A program made the translations under genes and the position numbers. Shown here in pieces: positions 16,964-24,517 of a DNA stretch of 28,176 bases. This DNA comes from a virus: positions 1-28,176 of the IMG/VR virus record IMGVR_UViG_3300043426_000025; one strand, written 5' to 3'. Under the pieces are notes generated by a model. It did not search any database. It saw only the letters and a program-made list of their open reading frames with translations, and was not told the DNA's origin. Position 1 is the first letter of the stretch, and every line of letters begins with the position of its first letter.

Positions 16964-17011
16964 ATGAACGAAGTTCACCGGCTAGCACCCCATCTTCGAT
17001 GGGACGCGTGA
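16964..17011 (+). CDS. Possible 15-codon micro-ORF coupled to the next gene
   Basis: An ATG 2 nt after the stopper stop opens a 15-residue frame (MNEVHRLAPHLRWDA) whose TGA at 17009-17011 shares its last base with the next gene's ATG at 17011. That gene has no good ribosome-binding site of its own, so the micro-ORF may feed ribosomes to it by stop-start coupling. It may equally be a chance frame. Confidence 0.3.
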   Translation: MNEVHRLAPHLRWDA

Positions 17012-17346
17012 TGGCTACGGTTTATCTCAACGCTAACGAAGCCGCAGCGCGACACGTTGACACCCACCAGGCGTTGAAGCGGTATCGGGACGGTGTCACG
17101 CGGCGTGCCAAGCAGAATCTTGCTGCGGCGAACAAGACGACTCGTGTGTCGAAGACGGGGTATTTCCCGGCTCGCATCGAGGACGATGAGGGCGACGTGG
17201 AATACTACACGGCGCTCGTCGCACCCAACGCTATGGCGCTGGAGTTCGGGCATGAGCCATCCGGTGTCTTCGCGGGAACCGATACGAAACCGCCTGACGC
17301 CGAGTACATCCTGTCCCGCGCCGCTATCGCGGGGTCTGTCTCCTAG
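17011..17346 (+). CDS. Neck/tail-completion protein (HK97 gp10-like position)
   Basis: The 111-residue protein begins ATVYLNANEAAARHVDTH, has a basic helical part (RYRDGVTRRAKQNLAAANK), and ends with MALEFGHEPSGVFAGTDTKPPDAEYILSRAA (a gp10-type motif: EFGH followed by a Pro-rich loop and a final helix; shown in pieces EFGHEPSG and AEYILSRAAIAG). Genes with this pattern lie between stopper and tail terminator. ATG 17011 is preferred over the long upstream frame from 16756, which overlaps the stopper. A GTG at 17008 is also possible. Confidence 0.7.
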   Translation: MATVYLNANEAAARHVDTHQALKRYRDGVTRRAKQNLAAANKTTRVSKTGYFPARIEDDEGDVEYYTALVAPNAMALEFGHEPSGVFAGTDTKPPDAEYILSRAAIAGSVS

Positions 17347-17354
17347 GAGGTTTC

Positions 17355-17774
17355 ATGTCGGTCATGCCCCGCCCCCAGGCGGTCGTGGCTCCGATTCTGA
17401 GGGCCGATCCGAGGTTGGCGGGTGTGACGATCACTACCTGGATTCCTGACATCGACTATCGGGAGTTCCCGATGATCAACATCCGGCGTATCGGCGGTAT
17501 CCGCAACCCGGACGCGCCAACGATCCATTCGATGCCGGTGATCGAGATGTCCGCGTACTCCACCGACGGGCTCATCGAGTGCGAGGAGCTCTACGAGACC
17601 GCTCTCGAGGTTCTGTACGACGCTGTCAAGAACGGCACTCAGACGAGTGCCGGCTACCTGCAATTTATGTACGAGACGATGGGCGCTACGCAGTTCAGTT
17701 CCCTGTTCCAAGACTCGTGGCGTATCCAAGGGCTGATTCGGCTAGGTGTACGCAAACCCAGAACAATTCTCTAA
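17355..17774 (+). CDS. Tail terminator protein
   Basis: The 139-residue protein has ADPRLAGVTITTWIPD, FPMINIRRIGG, MPVIEMSAYSTDG, and a late helix with CEELYETALEVLYDAVKNG. That alternation is typical of tail-terminator proteins, which cap the tail tube and join it to the neck. TAGGAGG just before ATG 17355 supports the start. It is immediately upstream of the major tail protein, the standard place for this gene. Confidence 0.8.
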   Translation: MSVMPRPQAVVAPILRADPRLAGVTITTWIPDIDYREFPMINIRRIGGIRNPDAPTIHSMPVIEMSAYSTDGLIECEELYETALEVLYDAVKNGTQTSAGYLQFMYETMGATQFSSLFQDSWRIQGLIRLGVRKPRTIL

Positions 17775-17792
17775 CCGAAAGGTAATGCCGTT

Positions 17793-18671
17793 ATGGCACA
17801 GAATGATTCGGCGGTATTGACCGCTGCGGTCGGCTATATCTTCGTCGGCCCCGTGGGCACGCCGCCTCCGACGCCGGCTGCCCTGAAGACGATCGACCTC
17901 TCCACCTACGGGGCTCAGGTTCAGACCCTGAAGATCACCGGCGCTCCGACCGGCGGCACGTTCACCCTGACCGTCGGCGGTCAGACGACCGGCGCGATCC
18001 CGTTCAACGCGACGACCGCCGCCGTGCGTACCGCGCTCGAGGCTCTCACCGCCGTCGGTGTTGGCAACGTCGTGGTCTCTGGGGCGCTGATCAGTGACGC
18101 GAACGGGTTCGATGTGGCGTGGGCTGGATCCAAAGCCAACGTCTCTCAGACGATCACTTCGACTCCGACGCTGACTGGCGGCACTTCGCCTGCTGCTCCG
18201 GTGACCATTAAGTCTGCGGCACTGGGATGGAACAACGCCGGCCACACCAGCCGGGGAACTCTCCCCGAGTTCGGATACGACGGTGACACCACCGAGATCC
18301 GTGGTTCGTGGCAGAAGAAGAAGCTGCGGGAGATCCAGAAGGACGACCCGATCGACTATCTGTCTGTTGTCCTGCACCAGTTCGACAAGGACGCTCTGGG
18401 CCTCTACTACGGCCCCAACGCTTCCACCACTTCGGGTGTGTTCGGTGTGTCGAGCAACTCGCAGAACACCAACGCCGAGGCCGCTGGCCTGGTGGTCATT
18501 CAGGACGGCTCGCTGCGCCTGGGCTTCCACTTCCACAAGGCTGCGGTGAAGCGGGACGACAAGATCGAACTTCCGATCGATGATCTGGCTGCGCTGCCGA
18601 TCAAGTTCACGTTCCTCGACTACGGCAGTGAACTGCTGTTCTCGTGGATCAACCAGGATCTGTTCGCCTAG
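17793..18671 (+). CDS. Major tail protein with inserted beta domain
   Basis: The 292-residue tube protein has an N-terminal tube part (AVLTAAVGYIFVGPVGTPPPT) and a C-terminal tube part from about residue 142 (SRGTLPEFGYDGDTTEIRGS, LPIKFTFLDYG). Between them, about residues 43-142, is an extra domain with PTGGTFTLTVGGQTT, PFNATTAAVRTALEAL and LTGGTSPAAPVTI. The same domain type occurs in multiplied form in the minor tail protein at 22330. It probably sticks out from the tube and may bind the cell surface or sugars. GAAAGG precedes ATG 17793. Codons are even and C/G-ending, fitting high expression, and a strong stem-loop follows the gene. Confidence 0.9.
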   Translation: MAQNDSAVLTAAVGYIFVGPVGTPPPTPAALKTIDLSTYGAQVQTLKITGAPTGGTFTLTVGGQTTGAIPFNATTAAVRTALEALTAVGVGNVVVSGALISDANGFDVAWAGSKANVSQTITSTPTLTGGTSPAAPVTIKSAALGWNNAGHTSRGTLPEFGYDGDTTEIRGSWQKKKLREIQKDDPIDYLSVVLHQFDKDALGLYYGPNASTTSGVFGVSSNSQNTNAEAAGLVVIQDGSLRLGFHFHKAAVKRDDKIELPIDDLAALPIKFTFLDYGSELLFSWINQDLFA

Positions 18672-18685
18672 GCGACAACGTGACT

Positions 18686-18724
18686 GGGGGGATGGGTTTC
18701 CTTGGCGGGCCTGCCCATCCCCCC
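18686..18724 (+). terminator. Strong stem-loop after the major tail protein gene
   Basis: Eleven perfect pairs (18686-18696 with 18714-18724, GGGGGGATGGG against its complement) close a 17-nt loop in the 101-bp gap between the major tail gene and the chaperones. There is no T run. It probably reduces downstream transcription or stabilises the major tail message, fitting the much larger need for tube protein than for chaperone. Confidence 0.65.
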
Positions 18725-18772
18725 TCCTGGCTCCTCTGTGCCCGCCATCTCACTCTATGAAAGGTCCGCTAC

Positions 18773-19168
18773 ATGTCTAACGTTTTCACTCTCGACGCTC
18801 TCCGCGAGGAGACCATCCGGCGCTACTCCCCTACGCGGGTCGAGCTTGGCGACGGCAAGGTGGTCGAGCTCAAAAGCCTGCTGCGGCTGCGGGAGAAAGA
18901 GCGCAAGGCTGTCATCTCCGCGATCGAGGCTATCAACGGTCTCGATGTCAGCGACGACGACGACGACGAGTCGCTGGCCGAGTGGTCTGAGGCTGTCACC
19001 GAGCGTTGCGGTGAGATCTTCGAGCTTGTCGCCTCTACCCCGAAGAAGCTGATCGCCGCGTTGGATCACGAGGATCCGACGATCAAAGCGAACCTGTACA
19101 CGGCTGTGTTGACCCGTTGGATCGGTGAGTCCCAGGTGGGGGAAGCTCAGCCCTCGCCGGCCTCCTAG
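18773..19168 (+). CDS. Tail assembly chaperone, short form (gpG-like)
   Basis: The 131-residue acidic helical protein (LREKERKAVISAIEAINGL, SDDDDDESLAEWSEAVTERCGEIFE, given in parts) fits the first product of the tail chaperone pair that coats the tape measure before tube assembly. GAAAGG lies upstream of ATG 18773. The frame ends at 19168 just past a G-run at which some ribosomes should shift back one base to make the longer product. Confidence 0.85.
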   Translation: MSNVFTLDALREETIRRYSPTRVELGDGKVVELKSLLRLREKERKAVISAIEAINGLDVSDDDDDESLAEWSEAVTERCGEIFELVASTPKKLIAALDHEDPTIKANLYTAVLTRWIGESQVGEAQPSPAS

Positions 19169-19575
19169 ACAGGCACGGCGAGGCTATCCTCGCTGATCTC
19201 CTCCTGTACTACAACGTCGATCTGCGGGATCTTTTCTCCGAGGAGAAACCTCTGTCACCGAGGTATGTGCTGTCTCTGATCATGCACCTGCCCAGCGACG
19301 GGGCTTTCTTCGCGTCGAGACGTGGTGGCCCCGAGTTCCGTGGTTGGGACACCGACCGCTACGCGCTGGTCGCTTTGGTCAACGCTGCGAGGGTCGGTAA
19401 CTACATCCAGACGATGGTTCACCGCGACCCGAAGCGGGCGAAACCCGCTGCACCACCGCCGTTCCCGACGCCGGATGGTGAAGACCACAGGCCTAAGCCT
19501 GGTTCTTTCGCGGCTATCGCCGCTTCGATGTTCGCCGCTCAGCGGCATAAGGAGGAGATGATCAATGGGCGCTAA
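18773..19575 (+). CDS. Tail assembly chaperone, -1 frameshift fusion (gpGT-like)
   Basis: The second chaperone has no plausible start of its own. Its frame is open through the G-run and encodes LLDRHGEAILADLLLYYNVDL, then SPRYVLSLIMHLPSDGAFFA (typical gpT-type sequence), and ends 10 nt inside the tape measure gene. Read through a -1 shift at GGGGGAA (19138-19144; zero frame GTG GGG GAA), the fusion is about 267 residues. After the shift GGG still pairs in the P site, while GAA to GGA is a poorer A-site match, so the exact slip point is uncertain. The shift itself is well supported by the universal layout of these genes in siphoviruses. Confidence 0.85.
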
Positions 19576-22324
19576 GAAACCGGGTATGGCTACAGGTGTC
19601 CAGGTAGCCCGGATCACTGTCAAGGTCTCCCCTGACACGAAGATGTTCCGCAAGGAACTCAAGAAGCAACTCGATGGTCTTGAGAAGAGCCTGGCTTCTA
19701 AGGCGAAGGTGTCTGTGGACACCAAGGCAGCAACGGCTGAGGCCAAAAAGGCCGCAGAGGCCATGTCCAAGAACAAGGTCAAGTTCAACATCGACTCCAA
19801 ATCTCTCGACACAGATGTCGAGAAGATGCGGAAGAAGATGGATCTTCTTGACCTCAAGTGGGACAAAAAGAAAAAGGATTTCCTTCGCGGAGGGACTTTC
19901 GAGAAGGTCAGTGCCCCTAAGTTCGAGTTTGCTCAGATGCGTTCTGAGAGCAACCGGATCATCCAAGAGTTTGAACGTGCTCGCGACAAAGCACTTGCTG
20001 GGAACAAAGATCTAGCGCTAGCACTTAAACCTGATCTCAAGTGGTGGAACCCTAAAGTCCTTAGGAACAGGTTGGGGCTAGGCGACGGGTTGACAATTCC
20101 CGTCAAGTACGAAGAGAAGAATAAGCCAGGAAACAAAACTCCAACAAAAGGGAGTGGAGGTAAAGGCGCAGATCTAGTTCCCAACTTCGGCACTGGGATC
20201 AATCCTGCCGGCTACGCAGTAGTGTTGGCGGGCGTAGCAGAGGTTGCAGCGCCTTTGATGGGTTTGATTACCACTTCGCTTCTAGCTATACCTGGCATGA
20301 TCAGCATGATAGCCGCCCCTATTGCGGCTATAACGCTAGGCCTGGACGGCTTCAAGAAGGCGGCGGAAAGCATCAAGGAGCCGTTTGAGGGTCTTCAGCA
20401 GACGATGTCGAAGACGGCTGAGGACTCTTTCACTCCGGTGATGCAGCGTATCGCTGACGAGATCTTCCCTAAACTTGAAGCGTCACTTCCGGGGGTAACC
20501 AAGGGCCTCGCCGACATGGCTGACAGCGCCCTGGACGGCCTAGCGGGGCCGCGCATGGAGCAGTCTATCGAGCGAATCGGGCAAGCTTTTTCCGATATCG
20601 ATCTGAGCGGATTTACTTCAGGCATATCCGGGCTCATCGATGAGTTCACAAAAGAACTCCCCGACATCACTAAGTGGCTCAACGATTCCGGTAAGGGATT
20701 CAACGAGTGGGTCACGAAGATCTCACAAGATGGAACCCTTGAGACGGCGTTCGATCAACTAGGGCACACGATCGACACCGTGTTGTCTAAGTTGGCCGAC
20801 TGGGGCCGCGCAGCGGTGAACTTTATGGGCACGCCCGGATCTATGAACGGGTTTATCGAGACTCTCGGTAAAATTGGCGACGGTATCACGAAAATCATTG
20901 AGCTTTCAGGGAAGCTTAACGAAGCTTGGCAAGCTGTTGTGCAGGCCGGGAGGTTCGTTGGTTATCTAGGAAACCTTATTGAAGGCGACCTAAAAGGCGC
21001 TTGGAGCAACGCGGAAGACCTGTTCACGAACAAGCCGTGGCTGGAAAACGCCACTAGTGCTGGGACTAAGGCACAGGTTGATGCGCTGACTAAGTCAGCC
21101 CAGGAAGCAGGTAACGCGGCTTCTGATGCCCAGGGCAAGTTGCAGAGTCTTGTCGGCGAAGGGGCACCTCAGTCTCTGAAGGGTGCAGTTCTCCCTGGTG
21201 GTCACGGCGCAGGAGGTGGGGCTTCTGTTGCAGCACCCGAGCCTAAGACACAGATTGAACCACCTGACACTACCGCCGCTATGGCCGCTATCAACCAATA
21301 CAAAGATGATGTCACTACCGTAATCAGCGGAATTAAGACAGCTTTGGATGATGTAGGCCAAATAAAGGCGCCTGACCTCTCAGGCTTCGCTGCTTCCTTC
21401 GATGGCATGGAAGACGTAGCCAGAGGGGCTATGCAGAGTGTGGTTGCGTCGATAGAGCAGGGCGGCAATAACGCCGCTGCTGCGGCTACCGCCGCCGGTA
21501 ACAGCATCTACCAGGCCATGTTGGCTGTGGTTCCGTTGTTCCAGACGGTGGGGTTGCAGATGATGGCCGGTCTTGCGGCCGGTATTCAGGCTGGTTCTTC
21601 CGGGGCTATCACCGCAGCGGTGAACGCAGCGACAAGCGCTTACAAGGCAGCTAAGGACGCGCTCCAGGTCAAGTCTCCCTCCCGCAAGTTCATGGAGATC
21701 GGCGGCTACGCCTCCGAGGGGCTAGCTGTCGGTATCGAGAACGGTATCGGCCCTGTCATCGACCAGGCGAAGGGTCTTGCGGCTAAGGTCGCTGACGCTT
21801 TCGCCAGCGGCGCTGATCCGAGTCTGAACTTGGACGGCTACACCAACAAAGAGGTGAGCCGGATGGAGAAAGTCCTCAACTTCGAATCGAAGCGTCTTGG
21901 TATGCAGGCGAAAGCTCTTGACTACCAGGCGAAGACGACAGGCAACGACGCTCTGAAGGGCAAAGCGGACGAGATCCGGCTACAGCAGGATCAGATCAAC
22001 ATGCAGCGCGAGATGCTGGGTCTCACCCAGGAGTACGCGGACCTCCAGAACCCCGGCGGTGGTTCGAAGAGCGACAACCCGTTCCTGGCGTCGATACAAG
22101 AGTTGATGAAGGTTCCTGACGCTTTCGGCGGCGCCACGATGAGCCAGGCTATGCAGGACTTGGGGATCGGTGGTAACGGCGCTCTCGAGGCTATGGGCGG
22201 CTACGGAGCCGAGCTCCTCACCAAGGGTGTGACAAACATCTTCAACACTTCCAATGTTGACGACACGATCTCCCTCCACAACAACCAACTCAACAGGCAA
22301 TCCCAGGGGATTGTCGGAAGGTAG
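19565..22324 (+). CDS. Tape measure protein
   Basis: The 919-residue protein sets tail length. N-terminal coiled-coil region rich in Lys/Ala (to about residue 130), a hydrophobic block at about 216-260 (AVVLAGVAEVAAPLMGLITT and following), long helical middle, then LQVKSPSRKFMEIGGYASEG at about 700, a motif common in actinophage tape measures, and a helical end. It overlaps the chaperone fusion by 11 nt, the usual arrangement. Base use shifts between blocks: parts of 19,720-21,400 are richer in A/T-ending codons than the C-terminal third, suggesting mosaic origin. By the usual 1.5 angstrom per residue, the tail would be about 140 nm. Confidence 0.92.
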   Translation: MGAKKPGMATGVQVARITVKVSPDTKMFRKELKKQLDGLEKSLASKAKVSVDTKAATAEAKKAAEAMSKNKVKFNIDSKSLDTDVEKMRKKMDLLDLKWDKKKKDFLRGGTFEKVSAPKFEFAQMRSESNRIIQEFERARDKALAGNKDLALALKPDLKWWNPKVLRNRLGLGDGLTIPVKYEEKNKPGNKTPTKGSGGKGADLVPNFGTGINPAGYAVVLAGVAEVAAPLMGLITTSLLAIPGMISMIAAPIAAITLGLDGFKKAAESIKEPFEGLQQTMSKTAEDSFTPVMQRIADEIFPKLEASLPGVTKGLADMADSALDGLAGPRMEQSIERIGQAFSDIDLSGFTSGISGLIDEFTKELPDITKWLNDSGKGFNEWVTKISQDGTLETAFDQLGHTIDTVLSKLADWGRAAVNFMGTPGSMNGFIETLGKIGDGITKIIELSGKLNEAWQAVVQAGRFVGYLGNLIEGDLKGAWSNAEDLFTNKPWLENATSAGTKAQVDALTKSAQEAGNAASDAQGKLQSLVGEGAPQSLKGAVLPGGHGAGGGASVAAPEPKTQIEPPDTTAAMAAINQYKDDVTTVISGIKTALDDVGQIKAPDLSGFAASFDGMEDVARGAMQSVVASIEQGGNNAAAAATAAGNSIYQAMLAVVPLFQTVGLQMMAGLAAGIQAGSSGAITAAVNAATSAYKAAKDALQVKSPSRKFMEIGGYASEGLAVGIENGIGPVIDQAKGLAAKVADAFASGADPSLNLDGYTNKEVSRMEKVLNFESKRLGMQAKALDYQAKTTGNDALKGKADEIRLQQDQINMQREMLGLTQEYADLQNPGGGSKSDNPFLASIQELMKVPDAFGGATMSQAMQDLGIGGNGALEAMGGYGAELLTKGVTNIFNTSNVDDTISLHNNQLNRQSQGIVGR

Positions 22325-22329
22325 TTAGC

Positions 22330-24300
22330 TTGAGTTCAACAGTAGTTGAGCTCGAAGGAGTTAACGGCGAGTGGTTCAACTTGACCACGGGGGATCGTGG
22401 GGTGTACCTGGCGACAGATGTCAAGGGTGCGTTCTACGATCCTCCGGTCAAGTGTGTGTACGAGGAGCCCGGTAACTACCCGGGTGCCCGGTACTTGAAC
22501 CATCGGGTTCTCCGTCGAGACATCGTTTTTGGCGTTGAAATCTTGAATGACAAAGGGGCCGGCTCGTGGTTGAGCCGGGACTCCGAGTGGCGTAAAGCGT
22601 GGGCGTTCGACGCCGACTGCAAGCTCCATGTGACGACCCCGGAGTCGGGCAGTCGATACCTGAAGTTGCGGCTGTTCGAGTCCCCGGACGTTGACATGTA
22701 CACAGACCCTAACGGGAACCGGATCAACCGGACTGTGATGACATGTGTGGCGGGTGATCCGTTCTGGTACGAGGACGACGTGGTGTACACGGTTACGACC
22801 TCGACTGACACCCGGTTCAATCCGGCTGTGCTGCCGTGGCCGTGGCCGCAGCCGAGCCTGCCTGTCGAGAACTTGACAGTCACCGTGGACCCGTCTGACG
22901 GTCGCGGAGGGTTGAACCCTACTGACAACTACATCTTCCCCGTCTGGACTGTCCCTGGATCGACTGAGGCACCGTCTAAGCCGTATGTACCTGGGTTGCC
23001 GTGGCTGGGGGCTCCTACGTCGAAGGCGACGATCTGGACGCTCCCCGATTACAGCTTCGAGGATCCCGATCACGCGACCCGCCGTGTGCGGTTGCCGGGG
23101 TTGATCGGAGGGTTGAGGACTGAGGAAGTTCAGTGTTTCAACTTGGATGGCCGTCTGTCCGGCGGCAACTTCAAGCTGAAGCACGGATCTGAGTGGACAG
23201 GGAGCATCCCGTGGAACGCCTCTCCAGGCGTTGTGAAGTCCTCGCTTGAGGCTCTGGCAGCTATAGCCTACGACGATATCGAGGTCACACGGGGCAAGTC
23301 CACCAACGAAGTTCAGATCATCGAACTCGAGGGTGGGCCTACCGGAGGTACGTTCACGCTGTCGTTCGCCGGACACACGACGCTGCCGATTCCTTACAAC
23401 GCATCGAACTTGGATATCTACGGAAAGCTCCAGGCGTTGCCGTCGTTAGGCGCGTTCGAGGTCGGCGTGAAGTCGAAGGTGACCAACGAAGTTCAGGTGA
23501 TCAAGCTCGTCGGTGAACCTCGCGAGGGTACGTTCACTCTGACGTTCGACGGTCAGACGACGAATCCGATCCAGTGGAACTGCTCTCCGATTCAGTTGCA
23601 GTTCATCCTCGCTGAACTGACGGGGATAGATCTCACCGACATCTCTGTTACGCAGGACATTTTCACTCCGTACGCGCCGTGGACGGTTCGGTTCGATGGT
23701 TTTGTCGCCCCGAAGTATCCAGGTATCAACCTTCAGCAGATGACCGGAGACCCCGAGGGTCTCGAGGGCGGCGCTGGGATGGATGTTATCGTCTCGACCG
23801 AGACGCAGGGCTCCCGCCCGTACGTGGTCACGTTCAGAGGTAATCGCTCCGGGCAGAACGTCCCTGAGATGACGGCGAACTCGAGCGGTCTGACCGGCGG
23901 TGTGTCGCCGACGGTGAAGATCCGCACCGACGTTCCGGGGTCGTACCCGTACATCGTCAAGTACCGCAACGCGCTTGCGGGACAGAGTTTCCCGCTGTTG
24001 CAGGTTGACGTGTCGGGGCTGTCCGGTTCCGATCTGGGGTCTCGCGTGTGGAAGACCGTCGAGGGCTACACCGCGCCTGCTGAGAACTGCGTGATCGATA
24101 CCGATCCTCGCGCTGAGCAGATCGTGTCGGAGTCCGGTTCTGCTGTGTGGTCGCGGATGAACGGTGTCAGGTTCCGGCACCCGATCCCGCCGTGGACGAA
24201 GTCGAAGACATTTCAGATCTCTGTATCCGGCTGTGCGCCCGGGCAGATGGTCACGTTGCGGCTACCTCGCCCTTGGTCGAGGTGCTGGGGATTGGAGTAG
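22330..24300 (+). CDS. Minor tail protein (distal tail-like) with triplicated beta half-domains
   Basis: The 656-residue protein has an N-terminal distal-tail-like part (about 1-200; GVYLATDVKGAFYDPPVKCV, then LKLRLFESPDVDMYTDP) and a Trp/Pro-rich bridge. About residues 264-585 hold two sets of repeats: three A units starting near 264, 325 and 385 (NEVQ.I.L.G.P..GTFTL), followed by three B units starting near 450, 496 and 539 (PY.V.F.G...G...P......GL.GG). The C-terminus returns to a tail-type beta region. It starts at TTG 22330 with GGAAGG upstream; no ATG or GTG fits better. As the first gene after the tape measure it should form the distal ring, with the A/B block exposed for adhesion. Confidence 0.85.
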   Translation: MSSTVVELEGVNGEWFNLTTGDRGVYLATDVKGAFYDPPVKCVYEEPGNYPGARYLNHRVLRRDIVFGVEILNDKGAGSWLSRDSEWRKAWAFDADCKLHVTTPESGSRYLKLRLFESPDVDMYTDPNGNRINRTVMTCVAGDPFWYEDDVVYTVTTSTDTRFNPAVLPWPWPQPSLPVENLTVTVDPSDGRGGLNPTDNYIFPVWTVPGSTEAPSKPYVPGLPWLGAPTSKATIWTLPDYSFEDPDHATRRVRLPGLIGGLRTEEVQCFNLDGRLSGGNFKLKHGSEWTGSIPWNASPGVVKSSLEALAAIAYDDIEVTRGKSTNEVQIIELEGGPTGGTFTLSFAGHTTLPIPYNASNLDIYGKLQALPSLGAFEVGVKSKVTNEVQVIKLVGEPREGTFTLTFDGQTTNPIQWNCSPIQLQFILAELTGIDLTDISVTQDIFTPYAPWTVRFDGFVAPKYPGINLQQMTGDPEGLEGGAGMDVIVSTETQGSRPYVVTFRGNRSGQNVPEMTANSSGLTGGVSPTVKIRTDVPGSYPYIVKYRNALAGQSFPLLQVDVSGLSGSDLGSRVWKTVEGYTAPAENCVIDTDPRAEQIVSESGSAVWSRMNGVRFRHPIPPWTKSKTFQISVSGCAPGQMVTLRLPRPWSRCWGLE

Positions 24301-24304
24301 CCAG

Positions 24305-24517
24305 ATGGTTCGGTTTGTGCTTCGGGTGCTTGGTGTTCCGGTGCTGTCGCTAGACACGATCCACTACGAGCTCGTCGGTGACGACGACGACACCGAGCGC
24401 ATCGAGGGGGGTTCGGCCCACAACTTCGAGCGGGACGTGAACCCGCTCTCTCCGGACGATAGGTACGGCTGGGAGTACGAGGACCGCTCGTTCGGGTTCG
24501 GGGGTCCGCGTGCCTGA
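24305..24517 (+). CDS. Small tail-operon hypothetical protein, 70 aa
   Basis: ATG 24305 lies 4 nt after the previous stop and gives a 70-residue product: a hydrophobic start (VRFVLRVLGVPVLSLDTIHY), then a strongly acidic stretch with DDDDTERIEGG and a Tyr/Asp-rich end. Its stop lies 8 nt inside the next gene. The hydrophobic start could be a beta strand or a weak membrane segment. The family is not recognised; a longer upstream frame from 24164 overlaps the previous gene and is rejected. Confidence 0.6.
   Translation: MVRFVLRVLGVPVLSLDTIHYELVGDDDDTERIEGGSAHNFERDVNPLSPDDRYGWEYEDRSFGFGGPRA

Noticed and set aside
16756-17010. Longer version of the neck gene starting at 16756
   Set aside because: It overlaps the stopper gene in another frame with Arg/Ser-rich shadow sequence; the real homologous part starts near 17011.
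22336-23376. Large antisense ORF opposite the minor tail gene
   Set aside because: Arg/Pro-rich shadow product typical of the reverse strand of G+C-rich genes; all well-supported genes here are on the + strand.
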